Shown: positions 26,882 to 36,039 of the stretch, one piece after another
How the letters are laid out: every line of letters starts with the position of its first letter
Position numbering within the stretch: position 1 is the stretch's first letter
Assembly: GCA_964628465.1 (NCBI GenBank)
Contig: CAZVOA010000009.1
Location: 1-64,000, forward strand
Direction: 5' to 3'
DNA from: JAFGPS01 sp964628465
Lineage (GTDB): Bacteria > Planctomycetota > Phycisphaerae > Sedimentisphaerales > Anaerobacaceae
DNA: 64,000 nt
Program-made: the position numbers and the translations under genes
The notes under the pieces: generated by a model
The model's database searches: none
Seen by the model: the letters and a program-made list of their open reading frames with translations, nothing else
Told to the model about the DNA's origin: nothing

Positions 26882-28867
26882 ATGACCGCGATGCCCAGTG
26901 CAACATGGCAAATGCTTGATAATCGCAGTTCAGGAGAGCCTCTGCCAAGAGGACTCGATGCGGTCTGGGATGCCGGTGCGGGTATTATAAGTAAGCTTTC
27001 GCCGCGATTTAATAAACTTTGTCAGCAGACTGAGAAAATTATGTCACTTGAGAAGCATTATTCGCAATTGACAGATTTAAGACTTCGTGAATCTGCTGAC
27101 ATATTTCGAGAAACTTTTCGATGCGGCCGTGAAAATTCCGCTGATATCGAACATGCGTTTGCTTTGGTTCGTGAAGTCGCGGTTCGCAAGCTTGGAGAAA
27201 AGCCTTTCCCTGTCCAGATAATTGGCGCTCTGGCTCTTGAATACGGCTATATTGCCGAGATGGCGACAGGTGAGGGAAAGACTCTTACCTCAACGATGTA
27301 TGTCACCATAGCCGGTTGGCGCGGGCAGGGTTGTCATGTAATTACGGTAAACGATTATCTCGCCAAACGTGACGCTGAATGGATGGGACAAATTTATAGA
27401 TTCTGCGGCCTGAGCGTAGCGTATATCGAGCAGCAGACGGAACCCGCTCAAAGAAAAGCCGCTTACATGGCGGACATTACATATTGCACAAACAAGGAAG
27501 TGACAGCCGATTTTTTGCGAGACAGGCTGACACTTGGAAATGTAACGGGATTAAGTTCAGCTCTTCTGGAGAGAATCTCAGGAAAAAATTTGAGGATAAC
27601 CGACAGGTTAATTCAGCGGAGATTGAATTGTGCCATAGTTGATGAAGCGGATTCAGTACTTATTGACGAATCTGTTACGCCGCTGATTATTTCAGGAAAT
27701 GCCCCGAATCCGCAGCAGGTGGATTCCTTTCGACGAGCTGCGGAAATTGCGTCTCAACTAACCTGTGACAAGGATTATAGAATTGATCATCGTTATCGAG
27801 ATGTTGAATTAACCGATAAAGGCAAACAGCGCATCGACGAGTTGACAGGCGAATTAGGCGGCATTTGGAAAGGTGCGCGTCGAAGTCTCGAACTTGTAAA
27901 CCAGGCGTTAATCGCTAAAGAGCTTTACCATCGCGACCAGCATTATGTAATTCATGAAGGTAAGGTCGTTATAGTCGATGAATTCACAGGCAGGCTTATG
28001 CCGGACAGAACATGGCGTGACGGAATGCACCAGGCTGTAGAAGCCAAGGAGGCGATGGAAGTAAACCCACCAAAGGATACGTATGCGAGAATCAGTTTTC
28101 AGAGATTTTTCAGGATGTATCGGAAATTATCCGGCATGACAGGAACCGCCGCGGAAGCAGCGTCCGAATTCTGGCAGATTTATCATTTGCCTGTAGTGAA
28201 AATCCCGACTAACCGTCCCTGTCTTAGAGAGACTCTTTCCGATATTGTACTTACCACAAAAGAAGCTAAATGGAAAAGAATCGTACAGGAAATAAAACAC
28301 ATCCACGAGCAGGGCAGACCGGTACTTGTTGGCACGCGAAGCGTTTTCGCAAGTGAATATATCAGCAAATTATTGAATGAGGAAAAACTCGCGCATCAAG
28401 TTCTCAACGCAGTATATCACAGTAAAGAAGCACAGATTGTCGCGGAAGCAGGTCAGCCGGGCAGAATCACAGTCGCTACCAACATGGCCGGCCGCGGTAC
28501 AGATATAAAGCTCGGCAGGGGCGTAGCAGATATGGGCGGCTTGCATGTTATCGCCGCCGAACCGAATGAATCCGCGAGAATCGACAGGCAATTATTCGGC
28601 AGATGCGCAAGGCAGGGTGATCCGGGAACTGTACGCAGGATTTTCAGTCTTGAAGATGAAATTATCGCTCGTTATGCGAAAACTACTACCTCTTTATTGC
28701 AAAAAAGATATGTTCTTTCCAAAGGTGATATTTCATCAGGCTTTGTTCAACGTGTTTTCAAAATTGCGCAAAGTCGTGCTGAAAAAATGGCCTTGAGCAG
28801 ACGCAAAACAGTTTTACGAACCGACCATTGGCTCGACGAACAACTCGGTTTCGCTGGAAAAGAATAA
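26882..28867 (+). CDS. short SecA-like preprotein translocase ATPase
   Basis: A 661-residue SecA-family motor. Walker A MATGEGKT is at about residues 127-134, the DEAD box is VDEADSVLIDE (canonical SecA has DEVDSILIDEA), and SGMTGTAAEAASEFWQIY, PTNRP, TNMAGRGTDIKLG and GRCARQGDPG are all present. Only about 70 residues follow the last helicase motif. The helical wing and scaffold parts and the C-terminal SEC-C zinc motif of housekeeping SecA (about 850-900 residues) are therefore largely missing. I take the ATG at 26882, two bases after the M50 stop, with AGGAGG 14 bases upstream. Expected to be an accessory motor dedicated to this operon, not the cell's main SecA. Confidence 0.85.
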   Translation: MTAMPSATWQMLDNRSSGEPLPRGLDAVWDAGAGIISKLSPRFNKLCQQTEKIMSLEKHYSQLTDLRLRESADIFRETFRCGRENSADIEHAFALVREVAVRKLGEKPFPVQIIGALALEYGYIAEMATGEGKTLTSTMYVTIAGWRGQGCHVITVNDYLAKRDAEWMGQIYRFCGLSVAYIEQQTEPAQRKAAYMADITYCTNKEVTADFLRDRLTLGNVTGLSSALLERISGKNLRITDRLIQRRLNCAIVDEADSVLIDESVTPLIISGNAPNPQQVDSFRRAAEIASQLTCDKDYRIDHRYRDVELTDKGKQRIDELTGELGGIWKGARRSLELVNQALIAKELYHRDQHYVIHEGKVVIVDEFTGRLMPDRTWRDGMHQAVEAKEAMEVNPPKDTYARISFQRFFRMYRKLSGMTGTAAEAASEFWQIYHLPVVKIPTNRPCLRETLSDIVLTTKEAKWKRIVQEIKHIHEQGRPVLVGTRSVFASEYISKLLNEEKLAHQVLNAVYHSKEAQIVAEAGQPGRITVATNMAGRGTDIKLGRGVADMGGLHVIAAEPNESARIDRQLFGRCARQGDPGTVRRIFSLEDEIIARYAKTTTSLLQKRYVLSKGDISSGFVQRVFKIAQSRAEKMALSRRKTVLRTDHWLDEQLGFAGKE

Positions 28868-28885
28868 ATCATTTATAATTCAATT

Positions 28886-29749
28886 TTATTTTTTCGCGAG
28901 AGCGTCTGTGAAGAAATTATCTATTGCTTTTGAAGTTATATCGAGATAGTTATTGTATGCCACGTCATGCACTGCACCTTCGACAACTTCATATCTGAAA
29001 TCCTTTGCGCCGACGGCTTTCATCTTTTCGACAAACCTGTCAGTGACTTCTTTCCGAACAATAGGGTCAGCAGTTCCCTGAATCAACAGAATTGGCAGAG
29101 CATCTGCGGAAATGTATGTAATAGGCGAATATTTTTCAGGATCACCATAGCGGCTTGACATTTCTGTTGGAGGAGAACCTCCAGCGACAGCAGTTATACT
29201 GCTTGAATATTCATTCCAGCCGCCATCGCCTTCGAGACCTGTATCAGGTCCAGCCAAACCAAGCATTAGTACAAGGTGCGCTCCGGCTGAATGGCCGTAA
29301 GCTGCGATGCGGTTTGGATCGACATGATATTCTTTTGCATGCGCCTTGAGCCATCGCACGGCACATTTGCAGTCCTCGATACATGCAGGTAATGGAGCTT
29401 CGCGAGTAAGCCTGTAGTTTACTGATATTACGACATAACCTTTGAGTGCGTAGTCAAGCAGCATTGAGCGATACGGCCTGTCACGCTTGTCACCTGCGTT
29501 CCAGCCGCCGCCGTGTATTATCACGAGTGCTGGCCGCAATTCATCTCCGCTTGGCTCAAGCATAGCAAGGTCAAGTTTCCATGCCTGGCTATCGCCTGAA
29601 CGATAAGCTAAATCATCGAGTATAACAATTCGCTTTGGTGTAACTCCTTCGGGTGTTTTTGTAGCTGCCGCTGCGCATGAAGAAACAAAGATAATCAAAC
29701 ATACAATAGACAACATCATGAGAGTTGAAGCTTTACGAAGATTAACCAT
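28886..29749 (-). CDS. secreted alpha/beta hydrolase (esterase/lipase, BD-FAE type)
   Basis: A 287-residue protein; the start at 29749 follows a GAAAGGAA site, and an upstream in-frame start would add 14 unconserved residues. The signal region is hydrophobic with SSCA near residue 25 (possible lipobox). The hydrolase fold shows the oxyanion motif VIIHGGGWNAGDKRDR, VISVNYRLTREAPLP, nucleophile elbow YGHSAGAHL, an acid in IQGTADPIV and His in GAVHDVAY. This resembles the carbohydrate-esterase-like lipases of the BD-FAE group that deacetylate plant polysaccharides; the substrate is not determined. It converges on the SecA-like gene with an 18-base gap. Confidence 0.88.
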   Translation of the reverse strand: MVNLRKASTLMMLSIVCLIIFVSSCAAAATKTPEGVTPKRIVILDDLAYRSGDSQAWKLDLAMLEPSGDELRPALVIIHGGGWNAGDKRDRPYRSMLLDYALKGYVVISVNYRLTREAPLPACIEDCKCAVRWLKAHAKEYHVDPNRIAAYGHSAGAHLVLMLGLAGPDTGLEGDGGWNEYSSSITAVAGGSPPTEMSSRYGDPEKYSPITYISADALPILLIQGTADPIVRKEVTDRFVEKMKAVGAKDFRYEVVEGAVHDVAYNNYLDITSKAIDNFFTDALAKK

Positions 29750-29881
29750 AGCATTATTCCTTTCATTTAAGCGGCTATTAACCTGTACCAAGTATTTAAT
29801 GCATGTTTTTAAATATATACGAGAATTTCAGTTTTATCAACAAAATTCAGTATTAAGTTATATTCTTACTTGTTTTTCAGA

Positions 29882-31867
29882 CTAATTGGAATTGTTGGAA
29901 TATTCTGGAACGAGGGATTTTATTTTTTTGAATATTTCATTGTTTTCTTGTTTTGAGGCAATTTCGATTAGTTCGTTAATTCCCGCTCGTAATTTGTCTC
30001 TGTCCATTGGGATATTTTTCCATATGCTGATTTTCGGATGCCTTGTTCTTTGCATGTCTTCGCCTTCGATGGAGAGTTCCTCGAACAGTTTTTCCCCTGG
30101 TCGCGGGTTTGTGAATTTTATTTCTATATCTTCTTCAGGGCTAAAGCCGCTAAGAGTTATAAGTTCCCTCGCAAGGTCCACGATTTTTACCGGCTCGCCC
30201 ATTTCGAGCACGAAAATCTCGCCGCCTTTGCCCATTGTTGCCGCCTGCAATACGAGCTTGCTCGCTTCAGGTATTGTCATGAAGTATCGTTTCATTTCCG
30301 GGTGAGTGACGGTTACAGGTCCGCCTTCTGCTATTTGCTTTCTGAAAATGGGAATAACCGAGCCTTCAGAGCCGAGCACGTTTCCGAAACGTACTGTAAC
30401 GAAATATGTTTTACTTGTTCTGCTCAAATCCTGTATGTACATTTCAGCGATGCGTTTTGATGAACCCATAATGCTTGTCGGATTTACTGCTTTATCCGTG
30501 CTAATCATAACAAAGTTCGTAGTGCCGAATTTTTCCGCTGCGTCCGCGACAATCTTTGTTCCCATGACATTATTTTTTATCGCCTGTGATGGATTGAGTT
30601 CCATTAAAGGCACATGCTTGTGAGCGGCCGCGTGAATTACAACTTCAGGTTTATATTTAGCGAAAATCTGTTCGATGTGTACTTTATCCGTAATGTTGCA
30701 AATGAGCGGCTCGATATGAACTGATATGAAATTCTTCCGTAACTCGTGCTCGATATAGAACAATGGATTTTCCGCCTGCTCCACAAGAAGTAATAGTTTC
30801 GGGTTGAAGTGGCATAACTGTCTGCACATTTCCGAGCCTATTGAGCCACCGGCGCCTGTGACAAGAATAACTTTGTTTTTTACAAATGCTTCGATGGAAT
30901 CCAACTCAATCTGTACTTCTTCTCTGCCTAAAAGGTCACTAATATCTACATCGCGAATTTGAGAAACGCGCAACTTTCCAGATGCGATATCTGTTATAGA
31001 AGGGACTGTGCGAAATCTTATTTTCGTACCTTCGCAAACCTGGATAACTCGTCTGAGCTGCTTGTGTTTAGCCGATGGCATTGCAATGGCGATTTCATCG
31101 ATTTTCTGTTCGCTGCAAATCTGAGGCAATTGCTCAACTGTACCAATTACGGGAATGCCGTGAATATGTGTTTTCAGTTTTGCCGGGTCGTCGTCGATAA
31201 GACCGATAACTTCATATTGAACTATAGGCATACGATGTATTTCTCGTATGAGCGATTCGCCCGCGTTGCCTGCTCCGACAATGAGAAATCTTTTCAGCCT
31301 GCCTCTTTCAATCGTTTGGGACGCTTCATGGTATAATCTAAGAACCATTCGCATACTTCCCAGGAGCATAATAGTAGCGAACAAATCCGCCATGCAAACA
31401 CCTTCGGCTGGTTCTTCCATTCCGATGGGCAAATAAGTTCTCGCAAAGTTCGTATAACCAAGAGCATACCAGATACTTACGATGAGAAGGGTGCTTATAA
31501 ATGATGCTCGTACAATTCCAACGAGGTCAGAAATCCCAACGTATCGCCACCAGCCCTGGTATTGTTTGAAAAGTCCGAAAACAGTGAGCTTAATAACAAG
31601 GAAAAAAAAGATTAGAGTTGGATACAGGTCAACCAGCCAGGCTTTTTTGAATCGCATATTATGTATGAGTAGAAATGAGAGCATCAGAGCCGTCGCAAAG
31701 ACAAGCGCATGTGTAAAAATGATTAGCGGCTTTCGAAAACGAACCAGTATCGCCGGAGGCAACGCTGGAAACACTGCCGCTCTATAATCCCCGCCTTTCG
31801 GCGCACTTTGTGCCTGTATTTGAACCATAGGTGGGTTATCGTCATAATAAAGCCCACGATTAACCAC
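29882..31867 (-). CDS. WbpM/CapD/FlaA1-type NDP-sugar 4,6-dehydratase/epimerase
   Basis: A 661-residue membrane enzyme. Four membrane helices occupy about residues 45-190, followed by a CoA-binding-like domain (FLIVGAGNAGESLIREIHRM) and a C-terminal extended-SDR domain beginning VILVTGAGGSIGSEMCRQL (about 345), with HAAAHKHVPLMELNP, STDKAVNPTSIMGSSKR (Thr-Asp-Lys replaces the Tyr catalytic position as in WbpM types) and VRFGNVLGSEGSVIPIF. These proteins make deoxy or amino UDP-sugars for surface polysaccharides. The start is uncertain: a GTG at 31867 or an ATG 13 codons further in, neither with a strong ribosome site. Confidence 0.9.
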   Translation of the reverse strand: MVNRGLYYDDNPPMVQIQAQSAPKGGDYRAAVFPALPPAILVRFRKPLIIFTHALVFATALMLSFLLIHNMRFKKAWLVDLYPTLIFFFLVIKLTVFGLFKQYQGWWRYVGISDLVGIVRASFISTLLIVSIWYALGYTNFARTYLPIGMEEPAEGVCMADLFATIMLLGSMRMVLRLYHEASQTIERGRLKRFLIVGAGNAGESLIREIHRMPIVQYEVIGLIDDDPAKLKTHIHGIPVIGTVEQLPQICSEQKIDEIAIAMPSAKHKQLRRVIQVCEGTKIRFRTVPSITDIASGKLRVSQIRDVDISDLLGREEVQIELDSIEAFVKNKVILVTGAGGSIGSEMCRQLCHFNPKLLLLVEQAENPLFYIEHELRKNFISVHIEPLICNITDKVHIEQIFAKYKPEVVIHAAAHKHVPLMELNPSQAIKNNVMGTKIVADAAEKFGTTNFVMISTDKAVNPTSIMGSSKRIAEMYIQDLSRTSKTYFVTVRFGNVLGSEGSVIPIFRKQIAEGGPVTVTHPEMKRYFMTIPEASKLVLQAATMGKGGEIFVLEMGEPVKIVDLARELITLSGFSPEEDIEIKFTNPRPGEKLFEELSIEGEDMQRTRHPKISIWKNIPMDRDKLRAGINELIEIASKQENNEIFKKIKSLVPEYSNNSN

Positions 31868-31925
31868 AACCGTAATTACATCAACAGTTTAGATTTGTTT
31901 TGATGGAAGAATTAAGTTTGATTAT

Positions 31926-33218
31926 CTATTTGTTTTCTGCAGTTGATTCGGTAAAAATTGAGTCGTTGTCTTTTTCGTTGTGATATGAATAGACATCATC
32001 AATAGCGGTATTATCAACTTTCTTGCGTAATAACGAATAGATAATTGTGTTTGCGGAAAAATAAAAGCTGATAATAAAAGAGACGACCATTCCGATAACA
32101 ATCAAAACGAAGAAGTAGATAAGAGCCGCTCCGATTTTTTCGGGTAATGTTTCCGGTGAAATTGTTGTCGGGTCGTAGAAATCTATAAATGTTGGTTTGG
32201 GCCAGATTGCATCGAGTTTGTTGATATTCCCATCACTATTTGTTGTCCAGACGACAACTTGCATGAACGTGCGAGTGACAAATAATGTTAAAAATGCGGC
32301 TATACGTACAAAAGAGTAGCAGATAGAGCCGTAGATTCCAGCAATTGCGGTATAGAAAAGCATACTCCATGGTTTCGCATATACATAGCTGAGAGACCGG
32401 CTGATAGAATCGAAACTGTCCGAGCCGTCATAAGCAACAGCCGGGTACATAAGGTTGAAACCAATGATAGCTCCAATTAATACCGCCGCGATGAGTGTCC
32501 CTGCAAAAAGTGCCAGAGGTATGCCAAGGCCGATTATTATTTCGCCGATTTTCGGGATATTTCCTAAAAGTCCTATGACAAATATACATATACCGATTGC
32601 AATAATAATAAAAATTGGTACAAGAGGAGCCTTAAACAAGCTCATGAATCTTTTCGTACTGAAACGAACTGCTTCGCTTATACCGGGTTTTTCACCTCTT
32701 GCATTTTGAAGGGCTGAAATTCGACATATAGCTCCTCCCGCTGCTGAAAGAACCGCAAGAACTATTATAAAAAATATGGCACAATAGATGTAATGGTACT
32801 TGATTGCCCATTCCAGCGATAAATAAAAGTTTGTGATATTATTAACAATTCCCAAAATATCGCGTTGGTAAACGGAGTCAACTGCATTCTTGAAACATGT
32901 AGCTGAGGATCTCCAAAGGATTTTAAATACGCCGCTGCGTTCATCTCCTTGTCGAAGAAGTTCTATTCCTTCACGCGCACCTTTGTGCGTAGTGCTTGCT
33001 AAATAAATATCCATCTCGGATGTGATGGTTTTATTATTGTCACGTACAACTGCGACCGATTGGCTGAAATCCATAACCCACCCGGTAAGGCAAATCATTG
33101 CCAGTGCGGTTGAAGTGATTATAAGCTTTGTTGGCTGAATTGCCATTCTGAAGGCCCGAAATATTTTCGGAAAAAGAAACTCTTCAAATGTAAAAGTAAT
33201 TTGGTTGCCTCCGGCCAT
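31926..33218 (-). CDS. unrecognised multi-pass membrane protein
   Basis: A 430-residue protein starting at ATG 33218 (AAAGGATG upstream). About six to seven membrane helices are visible: near residues 32-50, 145-165, 200-225, 228-255, 285-320 and 370-400. The N-terminal cytoplasmic segment FTFEEFLFPKIFRAFRMAIQPTK leads into the first helix. The middle block IGFNLMYPAVAYDGSDSFDSISRSLSYVYAKPW recalls DUF-type planctomycete membrane proteins that resemble the glycerophosphoryl diester phosphodiesterase membrane-domain fold, but I cannot assign it. Same strand as the WbpM-like gene, 58 bases apart. Confidence 0.6.
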   Translation of the reverse strand: MAGGNQITFTFEEFLFPKIFRAFRMAIQPTKLIITSTALAMICLTGWVMDFSQSVAVVRDNNKTITSEMDIYLASTTHKGAREGIELLRQGDERSGVFKILWRSSATCFKNAVDSVYQRDILGIVNNITNFYLSLEWAIKYHYIYCAIFFIIVLAVLSAAGGAICRISALQNARGEKPGISEAVRFSTKRFMSLFKAPLVPIFIIIAIGICIFVIGLLGNIPKIGEIIIGLGIPLALFAGTLIAAVLIGAIIGFNLMYPAVAYDGSDSFDSISRSLSYVYAKPWSMLFYTAIAGIYGSICYSFVRIAAFLTLFVTRTFMQVVVWTTNSDGNINKLDAIWPKPTFIDFYDPTTISPETLPEKIGAALIYFFVLIVIGMVVSFIISFYFSANTIIYSLLRKKVDNTAIDDVYSYHNEKDNDSIFTESTAENK

Positions 33219-33357
33219 ATTGCATCCTTTCATAAAGGTCACAAACTCTTCTTTTTTTCAGCTTTGTTTATTATTTAATATGTATAATGATTTATCAGGA
33301 TATTTCAACAACTTTTTTGATTTTTTTGAGGATATTCAACCAGAGATGAAATCTGCT

Positions 33358-33555
33358 TTATTCCGGTATATCAAAATCCTGATCGCTTTCCTGGATTTTT
33401 TGGGGGGATATGATCTTATAATCAGCGTCGAGCCAGGAACCTAAATCAACCAGTTTGCATCTTTCAGAACAGAAAGGATAGAATTTTCGTCCTTCATTTT
33501 TTTCCTGACCGGGCGAATTGACAATTTTGTGACAAGTAGGACACTTATGTTCCAT
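33358..33555 (-). CDS. yacG: DNA gyrase inhibitor YacG
   Basis: A 65-residue zinc protein of the YacG family with CPTC at residues 5-8 and FCSERCKLVDLGSWL, the hallmark four-cysteine site and following tryptophan segment. Escherichia coli YacG binds GyrB and blocks DNA binding. It lies seven bases after the DksA-like gene, probably in one transcript. The ribosome site is weak. Confidence 0.9.
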   Translation of the reverse strand: MEHKCPTCHKIVNSPGQEKNEGRKFYPFCSERCKLVDLGSWLDADYKIISPQKIQESDQDFDIPE

Positions 33556-33562
33556 ATATTTT

Positions 33563-34015
33563 TTATTCTTGCGGCTCTAAAACGAGTCCTTTTTCCAGTT
33601 TTTTTGCAAATTCTACAGAGTATTTAGCCCATGGTTTTGCTTCAAGTCGAGCTTTTGAAATAGGTTCTCCTGTGCCAAGACAAATACCGTAATTTTTTTT
33701 CTCAATACGCGTAAGCGCTTCGTCTATTTCATGCAGGAGTTTTCTTTCGCCATTCATTAAACCGATAGCAAAATCCTGCTCGTAGTTATCGCTCCCAAGG
33801 TCTGCCATGTGAATAGGCATGGAAGATAAATCTCCGGTATCATGTGTTTTTTTTAAAGCTTCGTCTTCGATTTGAAATACGTTTTTTTGTAATTCTGTTC
33901 TTTTTTCCAGTAATAGCTGCTTAAAATGCCTTAAATCGGATGCGGAAAGACTTTTCGCTTTAGTTCCGGCGGAACTCACTTTTTCTCTAATAGGTTTTTG
34001 GCGTTTCTGTACCAA
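33563..34015 (-). CDS. DksA/TraR-family protein with degenerate zinc finger
   Basis: A 150-residue coiled-coil protein of the DksA/TraR type: long helices from about residue 30 to 105 (LRHFKQLLLEKRTELQKNVF...GERKLLHEIDEALTRIEKKNYG) and the finger region IEKKNYGICLGTGEPISKARLEAKPWAKYSVEF. Canonical DksA has CxxC-17-CxxC; here only the first Cys remains (CLGT, YSVEF), so zinc binding as in E. coli is unlikely. Such Cys-poor variants are known and can still act at the RNA polymerase secondary channel. The basic N-terminal 30 residues are an extension. Followed by yacG after seven bases. Confidence 0.82.
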   Translation of the reverse strand: MVQKRQKPIREKVSSAGTKAKSLSASDLRHFKQLLLEKRTELQKNVFQIEDEALKKTHDTGDLSSMPIHMADLGSDNYEQDFAIGLMNGERKLLHEIDEALTRIEKKNYGICLGTGEPISKARLEAKPWAKYSVEFAKKLEKGLVLEPQE

Positions 34016-34211
34016 TTTAATCTTAACCCTTCTTAGTTTGGACTATACTTTTAATATAAAAAATAAATTGTATCACATTTTTACCGATTTGTCCAGTTTA
34101 ATCTGGTTATAAAAAGGAAGTCAGGTAAATATAAAATAGGTAAAATATGAGAACGGAAAGGTGTTTCTACTAAGTTCTTATTTTATATATAGTTGTGGTT
34201 ACAAATATATT

Positions 34212-35006
34212 TTATAGTATTGGATTTTTTGAGTATTTTCCAAGGGGTATAAAAAAATCTTTATCCGAAATTTTGCCGGTTATTACCTGGATTCCAAACA
34301 CTTTTGAAATTAGTTCCGGGTTTAAAATATCGTTTGGCAGGCCATAAATATAATTATTATGGGGCGAAAGGATTAGCAGTTCATCGCAATACTGTGCGGC
34401 GAGATTTATATCGTGTGTAACCGCGGCGATAGTTTTGTTTTTGCTGATTTGCACTTCTTTCAGCAGGTCATATATGCCAACCTGATGTTTCATATCTAAA
34501 AAGCTTGTTGGCTCATCAAGAAGCAGAATTGGTGTATCTTGTGCAATAGCTCGCGCGATAAAAACACGTTGGCGTTCGCCGCCGCTAAGGCTTCCGAGTA
34601 ACCTGTCTTTGAATTGAGTTGCGTCAGTAAGTTCGAGTGCCTCGTTTATTATTTTTTCGTCATTTTCGGATGGGAAAGCGAATGAACTTAAGTAGGGGGT
34701 TCGTGCCATAGTGACTATTTCAGTTACTGAAAAATCGAATACTGGAACAAATTCCTGTCTGACAACTGCGATTTTTTGGGCAAGTTCTTTTATTTGGTAG
34801 GATTTTACCGGTTTGGAGTCGATTTTTATCGAGCCTGTTTTTGGTTTCAGCAAGCCGCAAAGCAAATTAAGAAGGGTGGTTTTTCCTGCTCCATTCGGCC
34901 CGATAATACCCAAAAAAGTGCCTTTTTTAATATTAAAAGACAGTTTTTGCAGGATTGTCTTTTGTGCGAAATCAAAACCGAGATTTTCTACTTCAATAAT
35001 GTTCAT
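34212..35006 (-). CDS. ABC importer ATP-binding protein (BtuD/FecE type)
   Basis: A 264-residue ATPase with Walker A GPNGAGKTT (about 36-44), Q-loop VVRQEF, signature LSGGERQRV, Walker B PILLLDEPTSFLD and H-loop THD. It is the energy unit of a cobalamin/ferric-siderophore/haem type II importer. Its ATG overlaps the end of the permease gene by four bases (ATGA-type), so it is translationally coupled. The substrate, vitamin B12 or an iron chelate, cannot be decided from this subunit. Confidence 0.92.
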   Translation of the reverse strand: MNIIEVENLGFDFAQKTILQKLSFNIKKGTFLGIIGPNGAGKTTLLNLLCGLLKPKTGSIKIDSKPVKSYQIKELAQKIAVVRQEFVPVFDFSVTEIVTMARTPYLSSFAFPSENDEKIINEALELTDATQFKDRLLGSLSGGERQRVFIARAIAQDTPILLLDEPTSFLDMKHQVGIYDLLKEVQISKNKTIAAVTHDINLAAQYCDELLILSPHNNYIYGLPNDILNPELISKVFGIQVITGKISDKDFFIPLGKYSKNPIL

Positions 35007-36037
35007 TTCATCCAGCTTACTTTCCGTGTATATCTTGCAAGAAGTATTAAGAAAAACGGCCCGCCGGTTACGGCTGTTATTACACCGACAGGTAATTGTT
35101 CCTGTCCGAATGCGGTTCTGGCGATAGTATCAGCTATTGCCAGAAAAATTCCGCCGTATATTGCGCTTAGAGGAATTATTTGTCTGTGGTCAGGACCAAA
35201 TAGCAGTCTTATTGCGTGAGGAACAATTAAACCGACAAATCCGATTAAGCCGCTGATACTTACCGCAATCGCCGTGATAAATGCCGCGAAAGAAAAGGCG
35301 ACAAGCCTGGTTTTTTCCGTGTCGATTCCGAGTCCCTTTGATTCGTATTCACCGAGAGTTATAATATTCAGGTTATTTGAAATTCGCCATAGAATGATAA
35401 TTCCGAGCAAGATAAAACTGCCGCAGGACAAAAGCAGAAGTGCATGCTGGTTTTCCGGTATGTTACCCATAAGCCAATACAAAGTAGAACGAAGTTCCTG
35501 TGTTTTCATGACTAATGTCAACAGCATAATTACAGCGGAAAAAAAAGCATTTATAACGACACCTGCCAATAAAAGAGACGTAACCTGCGACCTGCCGGAG
35601 TAATAGCCAATAAACCATACAAGAAATACTGTTATGATCGCACCTGTAAAAGCAAATACCGCTATTGAGGGACCGGCAAAGTAACTCAATGTAATGCCGG
35701 GAATTATAATTGCAATTACAGCTCCGAGACCTGCTCCGCTTGATATACCGAGTATATAGGGATCGGCTAAAGGATTTTTCAAAATGGCCTGCAAAACCGC
35801 TCCAGAACACGCCAGTGCCGCTCCTACGAAAACAGCCAGCAATACTCTTGTGAGTCTGACTTTGAATATTTCATAATCATTATTACCACCGGGTTCCACA
35901 CTGGGACCATGTAATACTTTAAGCAGAGAAATATTTTTTACACCTATGGATGTACAGAGACTCGTTGCTATCATCAAAATAATAAAGCTGATAACAATGT
36001 TTGTAATCATTCGTTTTTTTGTAAGAGTCTCTGACAT
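35003..36037 (-). CDS. ABC importer permease (BtuC/FecCD family)
   Basis: A 344-residue permease with about ten membrane helices. Family blocks are RLTRVLLAVFVGAALACSGAVLQAILKNPLADPYILGISSGAGLGA, LLLAGVVINAFFSA, YWLMGN and GFVGLIVPHAIRLLFGPDHRQIIPLSA...ADTIART...LPVGVITAVTGGPFFLILL. It pairs with the ATPase downstream (four-base overlap) and the binding protein upstream (two-base gap). Type II importers of this class carry B12, haem or ferric siderophores. Confidence 0.93.
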   Translation of the reverse strand: MSETLTKKRMITNIVISFIILMIATSLCTSIGVKNISLLKVLHGPSVEPGGNNDYEIFKVRLTRVLLAVFVGAALACSGAVLQAILKNPLADPYILGISSGAGLGAVIAIIIPGITLSYFAGPSIAVFAFTGAIITVFLVWFIGYYSGRSQVTSLLLAGVVINAFFSAVIMLLTLVMKTQELRSTLYWLMGNIPENQHALLLLSCGSFILLGIIILWRISNNLNIITLGEYESKGLGIDTEKTRLVAFSFAAFITAIAVSISGLIGFVGLIVPHAIRLLFGPDHRQIIPLSAIYGGIFLAIADTIARTAFGQEQLPVGVITAVTGGPFFLILLARYTRKVSWMK

Positions 36038-36039
36038 AT

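Noticed and set aside
29882..33218. Polysaccharide gene cluster around the WbpM-like enzyme
   Set aside because: No glycosyltransferase, flippase or polymerase is next to it; the WbpM-like, UDP-sugar dehydrogenase and export lipoprotein genes are scattered over 15 kb.
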